Source: Salegentibacter sp.
Lineage (GTDB): Bacteria; Bacteroidota; Bacteroidia; Flavobacteriales; Flavobacteriaceae
Assembly: GCA_017795085.1 (NCBI GenBank)
Contig: CP051246.1
Location: 4,404,514 to 4,468,513 of the forward strand
DNA length: 64,000 bases
Direction of reading: 5' to 3'
The notes under the pieces were generated by a model that was given only the letters and a program-made list of their open reading frames with translations, had not been told where the DNA came from and did no database searches. The translations under genes were made by a program, and so were the position numbers. How positions within the stretch are numbered: position 1 is the first letter of the stretch; each line of letters opens with the position of its first letter. Of this stretch, positions 36,180 to 44,742 are shown piece after piece.

Positions 36180-37322
36180 ATGCAAAAGTTACCTTTAAAA
36201 TTAGCGAAAAATTTAGAAATGAGAAAGCAGAAAAATGCTTTCCGAAGTCTGAGCATGTTTGAAAACGGGATTGATTTTTTTTCAAACGATTATCTGGGTT
36301 TTGCGGCTTCTTCTAAAATTGCTAAAGATGCTCAGGCAATTTTAAAGGAGTTTAGCCTGGGTAAAAACGGTGCTACCGGTTCTCGCCTGCTTTCAGGCAA
36401 TAACAGGCTATTTGAAGCTACAGAAGCTTATCTGGCCAGTTTTCACCAAACGGGAGCCGCACTTATTTTTAATTCCGGTTATGATGCTAATTTGGGCGTT
36501 ATTGGAAGTATTCCGCAGCGAGGCGATGTAATTTTATACGATGAACTTTCTCACGCTTCCATTCGGGATGCTATTGGCTTAAGCACGGCTAAAGCATACA
36601 AATTTTCACATAATAATATTGACGCTTTAAGAAATCGACTCAAGAAATTTAGTGAAAAAGCCGATGAAATTTATATCGTTACCGAATCGGTTTTTTCTAT
36701 GGATGGCGATATGGCACCTTTAAGAAAAATAGCTGATTTAGCTGAGGAATTCAATGCGTTTCTTATTGTAGATGAAGCTCACGCTACCGGGGTTTTTGGT
36801 GAAAAAGGGGAAGGCCTTGTGGCTGAGTTGGGTATTGAAAATCAGGTTTTTGCCAGGATCAATACTTTTGGAAAAGCGATTGGCGCCCACGGCGCAGTGA
36901 TTCTGGGGAGTGAAATACTAAAAAATTACCTGGTGAATTTTGCCCGAAGTTTTATTTATACAACGGCTATGCCACCTCATAGCCTGGGGGTGATTTTAGC
37001 AGTTTACCGTTATCTGGAAACTGAAAATTATGAGATCAAAAAACTCAAAAACCTGATTGTATTCTTTAAAAAAGAGCTTTTTTATAAAAATTTAGATCAT
37101 GTTTTTCTAAAAAGTGAGACTCCAGTGCAGTCCTGCATTATTTCGGGTAATTCCAGGGTAAAAGAGGCAGCTTTACTTTTAAAAAAAGAAGGTTTTACAA
37201 TAAAGCCTATCCTGTCGCCAACCGTGCCGGAAGGTGTAGAACGGCTACGGATTTGCCTTCATAGTTTTAATTCGGAAAAAGAAATAAAACAGCTTCTTGA
37301 AATTTTAGCTAACTTTATATAA
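36180..37322 (+). CDS. bioF: 8-amino-7-oxononanoate synthase
   Basis: 380 residues. PLP enzyme that joins a pimeloyl thioester and alanine in the first committed step of biotin ring synthesis. Family motifs: FFSNDYLGFAASSKI near residue 33, GATGSRLLSGNNRL near 64, the EAHATG-type LIVDEAHATGVFGEKGEG near 200, and the PLP-binding Lys in INTFGKAIGAHGAVI near 237. First gene of the biotin region. Its stop overlaps the start of the DUF2007 gene (TAATG), so the two are translationally coupled. Confidence 0.95.
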   Translation: MQKLPLKLAKNLEMRKQKNAFRSLSMFENGIDFFSNDYLGFAASSKIAKDAQAILKEFSLGKNGATGSRLLSGNNRLFEATEAYLASFHQTGAALIFNSGYDANLGVIGSIPQRGDVILYDELSHASIRDAIGLSTAKAYKFSHNNIDALRNRLKKFSEKADEIYIVTESVFSMDGDMAPLRKIADLAEEFNAFLIVDEAHATGVFGEKGEGLVAELGIENQVFARINTFGKAIGAHGAVILGSEILKNYLVNFARSFIYTTAMPPHSLGVILAVYRYLETENYEIKKLKNLIVFFKKELFYKNLDHVFLKSETPVQSCIISGNSRVKEAALLLKKEGFTIKPILSPTVPEGVERLRICLHSFNSEKEIKQLLEILANFI

Positions 37323-37735
37323 TGCAAAGAACTTTTATAGATATCGCCCGATTTCAATATTCTGCTGAAGCGCAAATCGTGAAAGGAAAATTGCAATCAG
37401 AGGGTATTGAAGTTTTTCTGAAAGACCAGGTGCTTATCGATACCGATCCGCTTATAAGTAGGGCTATTGGAGGGGTTAAGTTAAGGGTTCGTGCTGAAGA
37501 TGAGCTGAAAGCCCTGAAAATTCTCGATGATATTGAACCTTATTCGGTTGACGATTCGGGGAATCGATTGAAGTGTCCCGAATGTGGGAGTGAACGCCTA
37601 ATTTTTCAAACTTCAGTAAAAGACGTGAAATCCTTCTTGGCTTTTTTGTTTTCTTTCTTGACCTTCGCCTTACCTATCCATACACGGTATGATTACCGCT
37701 GTGAAAATTGCGGGAATCAGTTTTCAAATAAATGA
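37322..37735 (+). CDS. DUF2007 domain protein with zinc-ribbon-like pairs
   Basis: 137 residues. The N-terminal half (about 4-70, IDIARFQYSAEAQIVKGKLQSEGIEVFLKD) is a DUF2007 (putative signal-transducing) domain; the C-terminal half has two Cys pairs, KCPECGSER and YRCENCGNQ, separated by a hydrophobic stretch FLAFLFSFLTFALPIH that could be a membrane-dipping helix. Overlaps the bioF stop codon. Conserved beside biotin genes in Flavobacteriia by memory, but a role in biotin synthesis is not established. The DNA encoding its hydrophobic stretch is duplicated downstream (37745-37798). Confidence 0.8.
   Translation: MQRTFIDIARFQYSAEAQIVKGKLQSEGIEVFLKDQVLIDTDPLISRAIGGVKLRVRAEDELKALKILDDIEPYSVDDSGNRLKCPECGSERLIFQTSVKDVKSFLAFLFSFLTFALPIHTRYDYRCENCGNQFSNK
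37628..37681 (+). repeat. 54-base direct repeat, copy 1 (inside DUF2007 gene)
   Basis: Encodes KSFLAFLFSFLTFALPIH. Matches 37745-37798 without gaps at 45 of 54 positions by eye, beginning AAATCCTTCTTGG in both. Confidence 0.8.
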
Positions 37736-37744
37736 AAAGGGCAA

Positions 37745-37798
37745 AAATCCTTCTTGGTTTTTTTGTTTTCTTTTTTAACCTTCGCTCTGCTAATTCAT
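37745..37798 (+). repeat. 54-base direct repeat, copy 2 (non-coding remnant)
   Basis: A decayed copy of the 3' part of the DUF2007 gene; one frame still reads KSFLVFLFSFLTFALLIH and runs on as KLSIQFN. It lies between the DUF2007 stop and the acetyltransferase gene. Confidence 0.8.
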
Positions 37799-37835
37799 AA
37801 GCTGTCGATACAATTTAACCAACAGAAGCTAAAAA

Positions 37836-38237
37836 ATGATAGAAATAAGATTTGAAGTTGGAAAAATTCCTAATACCGAACAAATAATAGAAGTTTATAA
37901 TAGTTCGGGGATCAAAAGACCGACAAATGAATATGATAGGATTAAAAAAATGTATTCAAATTCAAATTTGATAGTTAGTGCCTGGAAAAATAATAAGCTA
38001 ATTGGGATTTCAAGGTCATTAACTGACTTTTGTTACGCCTGTTATTTGTCAGATCTAGCTGTAAAAAAGGAATTTCAGAAAGACGGAATCGGTAGGAAAT
38101 TGATAGAAATTACCAAACAAGAGATTGGAAACAAAACCGCCTTAATACTTTTATCTGCACCAACAGCGATGGAATATTACCCAAAAGTTGGTTTCGATAA
38201 AATTGAAAATGGATTTATAATAAAACGCCAAAGATAA
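37836..38237 (+). CDS. GNAT family N-acetyltransferase
   Basis: 133 residues. GNAT fold: the acetyl-CoA loop is at DLAVKKEFQKDGIGRKLIEI near residue 75-93 (a Q/RxxGxG/A-type motif with QKDGIG), then ALILLSAPTAMEYYPKVGFDKIENGFII, where YYPKVGF is the usual C-terminal motif. Substrate unknown. Its base composition is noticeably more AT-rich than the surrounding biotin genes and it follows directly after a partial duplication of the DUF2007 gene, so it may have been inserted into the biotin operon. Confidence 0.8.
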   Translation: MIEIRFEVGKIPNTEQIIEVYNSSGIKRPTNEYDRIKKMYSNSNLIVSAWKNNKLIGISRSLTDFCYACYLSDLAVKKEFQKDGIGRKLIEITKQEIGNKTALILLSAPTAMEYYPKVGFDKIENGFIIKRQR

Positions 38238-38293
38238 ATCCTGTTTAAAATATGCAATCATCCTGAGTTGATTTCAGGGAGTCAAAAATAAAA

Positions 38294-38911
38294 ATGAAAC
38301 ACACCTATTTTGTAACCGGGATCGGTACTGAAGTTGGAAAAACAATAATTTCCGCAATACTAACCGAAGCTCTGAAAGCCGATTATTGGAAACCCATTCA
38401 GGCGGGCGATCTCGATAATTCCGATACACATAAAGTAAAACGACTGGTTTCTAATAAAAAAACTCAATTTCATCCTAATAGTTTTGCGCTCAAAACACCA
38501 ATGAGTCCGCATGCCGCTGCTGAAATTGATAAAGTTAAGGTCACTTCAGAAAAGATAAATCCGCCAAAAATTGAAAATAATTTAGTTGTTGAAGGTGCCG
38601 GCGGTTTATTAGTGCCCATCAATAATAAAGAGACCATTGCCGATTTGATAAAGCCGGAGTATCGGGTGATTTTGGTCTCCCGGCATTATCTGGGGAGTAT
38701 CAATCATACACTTTTAAGCCTGGAAGTTTTAAAAGCCCGTGGATTAGATTGTCTCGGAATAATTTTTAGCGGTGAAGAAAACAAAACCACTGAATCAATT
38801 ATTGAAAAAATGGGTAAAGTTCCAATCTTGGGTCGCATAGAGGAAGAACCCTATTTTGATAAAAATGTGGTGTTGGAATATGCTGAAAAGTTGAGAAAGG
38901 AATTGGGTTAA
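38294..38911 (+). CDS. bioD: dethiobiotin synthase
   Basis: 205 residues. Cytoplasmic ATP-dependent carboxylase that closes the ureido ring of biotin. P-loop TGIGTEVGKTIISAIL near residue 8-23, the substrate Lys in YWKPIQAG near 38 and EGAGGLLVP near 103, all normal for BioD. It is separated from the DUF2007 gene by the acetyltransferase gene, and the 56-base gap before it contains a REP-like half (ATCCTGAGTTGATTTCAGG). Confidence 0.94.
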   Translation: MKHTYFVTGIGTEVGKTIISAILTEALKADYWKPIQAGDLDNSDTHKVKRLVSNKKTQFHPNSFALKTPMSPHAAAEIDKVKVTSEKINPPKIENNLVVEGAGGLLVPINNKETIADLIKPEYRVILVSRHYLGSINHTLLSLEVLKARGLDCLGIIFSGEENKTTESIIEKMGKVPILGRIEEEPYFDKNVVLEYAEKLRKELG

Positions 38912-38930
38912 AGAGAATAAGCGTATTGTC

Positions 38931-39000
38931 ACCCTGAATTTGATTCAGGGTCTAAGTGTGTGAATTTCAATATTATTAGATGCTGAAACAAGTTCAGCAT
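38931..39000. repeat. two REP-like hairpins
   Basis: ACCCTGAAT-TTG-ATTCAGGGT (38931-38951) and ATGCTGAA-ACAAG-TTCAGCAT (38980-39000), in the gap between bioD and bioA. Related half-copies occur near 38250-38280 and 19228-19280. Confidence 0.7.
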
Positions 39001-39042
39001 GACGTAAAATTATTACTAATAGTGTATAATCATTAATCTATC

Positions 39043-39075
39043 AAACCTCACAGGTTTCTAAAACCTGTGAGGTTT
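39043..39075. repeat. 15-base perfect palindrome (AAACCTCACAGGTTT type)
   Basis: AAACCTCACAGGTTT (39043-39057), loop CTA, and its complement (39061-39075), 17 bases before bioA. A relative with the core ACCTCACAG lies at 57502-57534 and a degenerate one near 44704-44727. It could attenuate read-through into bioA or be a mobile repeat. Confidence 0.75.
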
Positions 39076-39092
39076 ACTTTAAATAAAAGATC

Positions 39093-40409
39093 ATGTCAGA
39101 TTCAAACATAAATCCGGAATCAAATCCTCTCCCTTTCGGGGGGAGAAGTCTACAATTTCGCGATAAAAAACACCTTTGGCACCCGCTTACCCAACATAAA
39201 ATTGCCCCGGAAGCTTTACCTATTATTAAAGCCAAAAACTGTATTTTAACCAGTGAAGACAAAAAAGAATATATAGACGGCATTGCTTCCTGGTACACGG
39301 CAATGTATGGGCATTGCAATGAGTTTATTATTGCAAAAGTCACTGAACAAATGCAAAACCTGGATCAGGTGGTTTTTAGCGGATTTACCCACGAACCGGC
39401 CGTAAAACTTTCAGAAGAGCTAATTAAAATTTTACCCAAAGGCCAACAAAAACTTTTTTTTAATGATAATGGGTCTACGGCTACTGAAATTGGGATTAAA
39501 ATGGCTTTACAATATCACCATAATCAGGGAAATAATCGCAATGTGATGTTGGCTTTTGAAGAAGGTTTTCATGGCGATACCTTTGGTGCGATGTCCGTTT
39601 CAGGACTTTCGGTCTATAACGGTGCTTTTGAAGAACATTTTATTGAAGTTTTGCGTTTGCCGGTTCCTAATGGAAAAAATAATACGGAAGTTTTAGAAAA
39701 ACTTAAAAGCTTGATTGCTGAAAATAATATTGCCGGTTTTATCTACGAACCTTTAGTTCAGGGCGCTGCAGGAATGAAAATGCACGATCCTGAAGGTTTG
39801 AATGAGATTTTAAAAATCTGCAAAGAGAATGAAATTATTTGCGTGGCCGATGAGGTGATGACCGGTTTTGGTAAAACGGGGAGATATTTTGCTTCCGATT
39901 ATGTAGTGACCAAACCCGATGTGGTTTGTCTTTCAAAAGCACTTACTGCGGGTTTATTACCTATGGGACTTACCACTTGTTCGCAAAAGGTGTATGATGC
40001 TTTTTATTCCGAAGATATATCAAAAGGGCTTTTTCACGGGCATACTTACTCGGCTAATCCGCTAGCTTGTGCTGCGGCCTTGGCGGGGATTGAACTACTG
40101 GTTTCTGATGAAATTCAACAGAAAATTGAGGAAGTACAGCAATGGCATCGTGAATTTGATAAAAAAATTAAAAATCATCCTAAAGTAACTAATCAAAGGC
40201 AGCTAGGGGTAATTTACGCTTTCGATTTGAATGTGGAAATGGAGCGTTATGGAAACTTGCGAAACGAACTTTTTAAACACTTTATGGATTCAGGTATTTT
40301 TCTCCGGCCTTTGGGCAGTACGATTTATATTTTGGCACCTTTTACTATTTCACAAGAAGAAATGAACCACATATATGAAAGTATAGAAGTAGCGCTAGAG
40401 AAGTTTTAA
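39093..40409 (+). CDS. bioA: adenosylmethionine--8-amino-7-oxononanoate transaminase
   Basis: 438 residues. PLP aminotransferase that converts 7-keto- to 7,8-diaminopelargonate with S-adenosylmethionine as amino donor. Family motifs: KKHLWHPLTQHKIAPEALPI near residue 24, DGIASWYTAMYGHCN near 54, NDNGSTATEIGIKMALQYH near 113, EGFHGDTFGAMSVSG, and the PLP-lysine in LSKALTAGLLPMGLTT near 283. The N-terminus is about 15 residues longer than usual, and the extra codons contain a small palindrome (TCTCCC/GGGAGA at 39128-39146), as if a repeat had been inserted in frame. Confidence 0.95.
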   Translation: MSDSNINPESNPLPFGGRSLQFRDKKHLWHPLTQHKIAPEALPIIKAKNCILTSEDKKEYIDGIASWYTAMYGHCNEFIIAKVTEQMQNLDQVVFSGFTHEPAVKLSEELIKILPKGQQKLFFNDNGSTATEIGIKMALQYHHNQGNNRNVMLAFEEGFHGDTFGAMSVSGLSVYNGAFEEHFIEVLRLPVPNGKNNTEVLEKLKSLIAENNIAGFIYEPLVQGAAGMKMHDPEGLNEILKICKENEIICVADEVMTGFGKTGRYFASDYVVTKPDVVCLSKALTAGLLPMGLTTCSQKVYDAFYSEDISKGLFHGHTYSANPLACAAALAGIELLVSDEIQQKIEEVQQWHREFDKKIKNHPKVTNQRQLGVIYAFDLNVEMERYGNLRNELFKHFMDSGIFLRPLGSTIYILAPFTISQEEMNHIYESIEVALEKF

Positions 40410-40531
40410 GGCTGTGAGTACGAAATTTCATATTTTGGAATTATTTGCTAAATCATCCCGGGCTCCAATCTCGAATCTAAGTTGAATGGATTGATTAGCG
40501 GTAATTGATTATTGAAATTTCCAGTCTAAAA

Positions 40532-40563
40532 TTGAGTCACCTGAGATTTAGCCCGTATTTTTG
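40532..40563 (+). promoter_or_regulatory. promoter of the biotin-region ketoacyl synthase
   Basis: TTG at 40532-40534, a 21-base spacer and TATTTTTG at 40556-40563. Transcription should start near 40570, just before the TTG start codon at 40581. The gap between bioA and this gene (171 bases) otherwise shows nothing. Confidence 0.55.
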
Positions 40564-40580
40564 CTGAAAAACTTTTGTAA

Positions 40581-41729
40581 TTGGAATCACCGATTTATAT
40601 CAAAGCGATTTCAAGTGTTTCAGCACTTGGAAATTCTTCAGAAGAAATTTGGGGAAATTATCAACTTCCGAAGCATTTTTTATCTAAAAGAAAATTTGGG
40701 GAAGATGAAGTTTTTGCAGGATTTCTTCCGCAGCAATTGCAGGAGGAGATTGAAAAGCTTAGAACCAACCTCCCCAATTTTAAAAATCTTGATCCAACAG
40801 TGCTCCTTGCTATTTTTTCTTCCAGAAAAATTCTGGCTGAGGCCGGTTGGCAAAATGAAAAAAATATTGGGATAAATATTGGTAGCTCGCGAGGTGCCAC
40901 TTCACTTTTCGAAAAATATCATCGGGAATTTATTGAAACCGGGAAAACTGCTGTAACTACTTCGCCAGCTACAACGCTGGGGAATATTTCTTCCTGGGTG
41001 GCGCAGGATTTACAGGTTCAGGGTCCTCATTTTTCTCATAGTGTAACCTGCTCAACCGGTTTACACTCGGTATTAAATGCTATTGCCTGGATGCAGGCCG
41101 GGATAAGTGATAAGTTTTTGGCGGGTGGAAGTGAGGCAGCTTTAACCCCGTTTACTATTTCCCAAATGAAAGCGATGAAAATTTACGCATCTGAAAACTT
41201 AGATTTTCCGTGCCGGGCTTTAGATATTGATAAAAAGCGAAATTCTATGGTTTTGGGGGAGGCAGCTGGGGTTTTGGCTCTTGAAAAAGAAAATCAAAAT
41301 GCTTTGGCAAAGATTTCAGGTATTGGTTTTGCCACCGAGCAGGTGAAACACAGTGCTGCCATTTCAAAAAACGGGGAATCTTTACAGCAGGCTATGAAAA
41401 TGGCTTTAGGTGAAAATAAGCATGTTGATGCGGTAGTAATGCACGCTCCCGGCACGATAAAAGGAGACCTTTCTGAAGTGAATGCAATACGAGCTATTTT
41501 TGATGATAAAATACCTGCTTTAACCACCAATAAATGGAAACTGGGTCATACTTTTGCAGCTTCGGGAATTTTAAACCTGGAGCTTGCCCTTTTAATGCTT
41601 CAGAAAAATAAATTTATTTCCGTACCTTATTCAACAACGAGTAAATCGCCGAAAAAATTAGAAAAAGTTTTGGTTAATGCCGTAGGCTTTGGCGGAAATG
41701 CGGTTTCCCTATTGATAGAGAAGGCTTAA
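40581..41729 (+). CDS. beta-ketoacyl-ACP synthase (FabF-like) in the biotin cluster
   Basis: 382 residues, starting with TTG. Thiolase-fold condensing enzyme with a complete Cys-His-His triad: Cys157 in SVTCSTGLHSVL, His288 in VMHAPGTIKGD and His323 in KWKLGHTFAASGILN; GEAAGVLALEK and NAVGFGGNAV are also typical. It is shorter than housekeeping FabF (about 410) and more diverged. Placed between bioA and bioB, it could supply or extend the pimeloyl precursor; no bioC or bioH is visible in this window. Such placement recurs in Flavobacteriia by memory. A housekeeping role in fatty acid synthesis is less likely given the position. Function is inferred. Confidence 0.85.
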   Translation: MESPIYIKAISSVSALGNSSEEIWGNYQLPKHFLSKRKFGEDEVFAGFLPQQLQEEIEKLRTNLPNFKNLDPTVLLAIFSSRKILAEAGWQNEKNIGINIGSSRGATSLFEKYHREFIETGKTAVTTSPATTLGNISSWVAQDLQVQGPHFSHSVTCSTGLHSVLNAIAWMQAGISDKFLAGGSEAALTPFTISQMKAMKIYASENLDFPCRALDIDKKRNSMVLGEAAGVLALEKENQNALAKISGIGFATEQVKHSAAISKNGESLQQAMKMALGENKHVDAVVMHAPGTIKGDLSEVNAIRAIFDDKIPALTTNKWKLGHTFAASGILNLELALLMLQKNKFISVPYSTTSKSPKKLEKVLVNAVGFGGNAVSLLIEKA

Positions 41730-41779
41730 GCCGGTTTGAAAAACTTTTTTTCCCGGCCTTACGGTAACGCGAGTTTTTA

Positions 41780-41787
41780 TATTTTTG
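41780..41787 (+). promoter_or_regulatory. -7 promoter box of bioB
   Basis: TATTTTTG at 41780-41787, 18 bases before the bioB ATG at 41806. An in-frame TTG at 41785 lies inside this box and is therefore not the start codon. Confidence 0.45.
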
Positions 41788-41805
41788 AACAAGAATTTGT
41801 ATATT

Positions 41806-42894
41806 ATGGCAAGACACAATTGGACTAAAGAAGAAATCCTTGAAATTTACAATAAGCCTCTAATGGAACTGCTTTATGAAGCAGCCACAATTCACCGAAA
41901 ACATCACGACCCCAATACTGTACAGGTTTCAACCTTACTTTCTATAAAAACCGGAGGATGTCCCGAAGATTGTGGGTATTGCCCGCAGGCGGCTCGTTAC
42001 CATACCGATATTGAAGGAAACGATTTAATGAGTGTAAACCAGGTGAAAGCCCAGGCTTTACGAGCTAAAGCTGCCGGGAGTTCCCGGGTTTGTATGGGGG
42101 CTGCGTGGCGAAATGTAAAAGACGGACGAGAGTTTGATAATGTGCTGGAGATGGTGCGTAGCATCAATAAATTGGATATGGAGGTTTGTTGTACCCTAGG
42201 AATGCTTACCGAAAATCAGGCGAAACGTCTTGCTGAGGCTGGTTTATATGCTTACAACCACAATCTAGATACTTCAGAAGAATATTATAAAGAAGTGATT
42301 TCAACCCGTGGCTATGAAGATCGTTTGAAAACCATAGATAATGTAAGAAAAACTAATGTTACGGTTTGTAGCGGTGGAATTATAGGAATGGGCGAGAGTA
42401 TTGACGATCGAGCGGGAATGCTGGTTGCACTTTCCACTTTGAACCCACAGCCTGAGTCGGTGCCAATTAATGCTTTGGTGCCTGTAGAAGGTACTCCTAT
42501 GGAAGAAGAAGAGCCGGTTTCTATTTGGGAAATGCTGCGAATGGTGGCTACTACCCGAATTGTGATGCCGGAAACCCAGGTTCGTTTAAGCGCCGGAAGA
42601 ACCAAAATGAGCCGGGAAGGTCAGGCGATGTGTTTCTTTGCGGGTGCGAATTCAATTTTTGCGGGCGATAAACTTTTAACTACTCCAAATCCTGATGTAA
42701 ATGAGGATATGGAAATGTTTAAACAGCTTGGCTTAAATCCGCAAAAAGCTTTTGAGAAAAAAGAAAAGCCGGAAAGTGTAAGTGCTGAAGAGTCGCAATA
42801 TCAAAGTCAGGACGAAAAACCAAAATGGTCACGTCCCGGACATAAGATTGAACGCAATCTCGAGGCACAACAAAAGACAAAAACCGAAGCCTAA
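41806..42894 (+). CDS. bioB: biotin synthase
   Basis: 362 residues from the ATG at 41806. Radical SAM enzyme that inserts sulfur into dethiobiotin. The 4Fe-4S cluster motif CxxxCxxC is in [19 protein letters not shown] near residue 45-60; the second cluster ligands lie in RVCMGAAWR and EVCCTLGML, and [14 protein letters not shown] and [13 protein letters not shown] are also present. The last ~45 residues ([13 protein letters not shown]... to TKTEA) form a charged, low-complexity tail beyond the usual end, which is common in Flavobacteriia. Two cupin genes follow closely. Confidence 0.96.
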   Translation: MARHNWTKEEILEIYNKPLMELLYEAATIHRKHHDPNTVQVSTLLSIKTGGCPEDCGYCPQAARYHTDIEGNDLMSVNQVKAQALRAKAAGSSRVCMGAAWRNVKDGREFDNVLEMVRSINKLDMEVCCTLGMLTENQAKRLAEAGLYAYNHNLDTSEEYYKEVISTRGYEDRLKTIDNVRKTNVTVCSGGIIGMGESIDDRAGMLVALSTLNPQPESVPINALVPVEGTPMEEEEPVSIWEMLRMVATTRIVMPETQVRLSAGRTKMSREGQAMCFFAGANSIFAGDKLLTTPNPDVNEDMEMFKQLGLNPQKAFEKKEKPESVSAEESQYQSQDEKPKWSRPGHKIERNLEAQQKTKTEA

Positions 42895-42911
42895 ATCTAA
42901 ATTAAGGCATC

Positions 42912-43781
42912 GTGAGACTTCAGTTAGAAAATATACCACGTGTAAAGAGACTTTCAAAAGAAGGCTTTCAAAAGGAATTTTTTTTGCCGAAAAAACCTGT
43001 GGTTTTTGAAGATTTAAGTAAAGATTGGCCGGCAGTCAACAATTGGGATTTTGAGTATTTTAGGAAAAAAGCCGGGGATGTAGTGGTGCCGCTTTATGAT
43101 GGAAAACCTGCAAAGGCTAACGAAAAATCTCACGGTCCTGCAATGAAAATTCCGATGCGGGAATATATCGATATTCTTGAAAAGGGGCCAACCGATTTGC
43201 GGATGTTTTTCTTCAATTTATTGCAAAATTGCCCTGATTTGACCGATGATTTTAAATATCCGGATTTGGGGGTGAAGTTTTTTAAAAAATTACCGGTTTT
43301 ATTTGTTGGTGGTGCCGGAAGTAGCGTAGTAATGCATTACGATATGGATTTGGCCAATAACTTTCATTTTAATTTTACCGGTGAAAAAAGGGTGATTTTA
43401 TATCCGCCTGAAGAGACAAAATACCTTTATCACGTACCGCATTCCATCGTGAGTATGGAAATAATCAATATGGATAAACCTGATTTTGAAAAATATCCGG
43501 CCCTTGGCAAAGCCAAAGGTTACGAAACCCGGTTAAAACATGGTGAAGCACTCTATATTCCCAGTAAATGGTGGCATTATGTGAAATATGAAACTCCAAG
43601 TTTGTCTTTAACGCTTCGTTCTTTACCAAAGGAGCCGGGAAAAATTATAGAAGTGCTTAAAAATTTGGTTATTACTCGTAATTATGATAATCTAATGCGT
43701 AAATGGAAAGGTCAGGATTGGATTGATTACAAAAACCGAAAAGCCATTGAAAATACGCACAGAAGTGCAGGAATTGATTAA
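42912..43781 (+). CDS. JmjC-like cupin (cupin_8), first of a tandem pair
   Basis: 289 residues, starting with GTG 17 bases after bioB. A cupin_8/JmjC-like protein of the 2-oxoglutarate, Fe(II)-dependent oxygenase superfamily. The metal triad is visible as His142 and Asp144 in VVMHYDMDLANN and His222 in SKWWHYVKYE; the N-terminal helix region KPVVFEDLSKDWPAVNNWD is typical of the family (FIH/JMJD-like). The last ~40 residues (RNYDNLMRKWKGQDWIDYKN) are shared with the next gene, its evident paralogue. Substrate unknown: protein or small-molecule hydroxylation are both possible. Confidence 0.85.
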   Translation: MRLQLENIPRVKRLSKEGFQKEFFLPKKPVVFEDLSKDWPAVNNWDFEYFRKKAGDVVVPLYDGKPAKANEKSHGPAMKIPMREYIDILEKGPTDLRMFFFNLLQNCPDLTDDFKYPDLGVKFFKKLPVLFVGGAGSSVVMHYDMDLANNFHFNFTGEKRVILYPPEETKYLYHVPHSIVSMEIINMDKPDFEKYPALGKAKGYETRLKHGEALYIPSKWWHYVKYETPSLSLTLRSLPKEPGKIIEVLKNLVITRNYDNLMRKWKGQDWIDYKNRKAIENTHRSAGID

Positions 43782-43790
43782 TGTTGCTTG

Positions 43791-44663
43791 ATGATGAAAG
43801 ATAAATTAAATTTAAAGCCTGTCGAGCGGGTCAAAACCATTACCCGAAAGGATTTTATTGATAACTACGTAAAGCCTCAAAAACCTGTTGTGGTTGAACG
43901 TTTAGTTGAAGATTGGCCGGCTTTAAAAAAGTGGGATTTAGAGTATATAAAATCGGTTGCGGGGGAGAAAATTGTACCGCTTTATGATAACCGTCCGGTT
44001 TCGGCAAAATATAAATTTAACGAGCCACATGCTAAAATGAAAATGGCAGAATATGTTGACTTGTTAAAATCGGGCCCTACCAATTATCGTATTTTTCTTT
44101 ACCATTTATTAAAGGAAGTTCCCGCGCTTCAGAAAGATTTTAAATTCCCTGATGTGGGACTTCGTTTTATCAAAAAGTTACCGACTTTATTTTTTGGGGG
44201 TGAAAATTCAAAGGTATTTATGCATTATGATATTGATTTTGCCAATATCCTGCATTTTCATTTCCACGGAAAAAAGCAGTGTATCCTTTATCCACCTTCG
44301 GAAACCAAATATCTTTATAAAGTTCCGCATGCGTTAATTTCTCATAAGCAGATCGATTATACGAATCCCGATTTTGATAAATTCCCTATGCTTAAAAAAG
44401 CTGAAGGTTTCGTGACTGAATTGAATCATGGCGAATGTCTTTACATGCCAGAAGGATACTGGCACCAAATGACCTATTTAACGCCGGGTTTCTCGATGAG
44501 TTTAAGGGCATTTCCACGTGGAGTGACTAATGTGTCCAAAGCGGTTTATAACCTGCTCTTTATGCGAAATTTTGATAATTATATGCGTAAGTGGAAAGGC
44601 CAAAAATGGATTGACTATAAAAACGAGCAGGCAATAAAGCGTACGGAGCGAATGAAAAACTAA
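43791..44663 (+). CDS. JmjC-like cupin (cupin_8), second of a tandem pair
   Basis: About 290 residues; starts with ATG at 43791 (an in-frame TTG at 43788 and a second ATG at 43794 are alternatives). Clearly homologous along its length to the preceding gene: KPVVVERLVEDWPALKKWD, the metal ligands in VFMHYDIDFANILHFHF and GYWHQMTYL, and the shared C-terminus RNFDNYMRKWKGQKWIDYKN. The two start codons are 10 bases apart from the previous stop, so they are surely cotranscribed with bioB. The pair probably acts together or as a heterodimer; a role linked to biotin or biotinylation is conjecture. Confidence 0.85.
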   Translation: MMKDKLNLKPVERVKTITRKDFIDNYVKPQKPVVVERLVEDWPALKKWDLEYIKSVAGEKIVPLYDNRPVSAKYKFNEPHAKMKMAEYVDLLKSGPTNYRIFLYHLLKEVPALQKDFKFPDVGLRFIKKLPTLFFGGENSKVFMHYDIDFANILHFHFHGKKQCILYPPSETKYLYKVPHALISHKQIDYTNPDFDKFPMLKKAEGFVTELNHGECLYMPEGYWHQMTYLTPGFSMSLRAFPRGVTNVSKAVYNLLFMRNFDNYMRKWKGQKWIDYKNEQAIKRTERMKN

Positions 44664-44742
44664 AAGAAAGACGGGTTAAAATATGTTTTGTAAAGATCTT
44701 AATAGGTTTTTAAAATCTGTCAGGTTTTAGTTTTTTTAGTAT

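Noticed and set aside
36064-36180. BirA-type operator before bioF
   Set aside because: Only scattered TTGTTGG and TTGTAA pieces; no palindrome of the known type.
41785-41805. Upstream TTG start for bioB
   Set aside because: The codon lies within the -7 promoter box, so it would not be transcribed.
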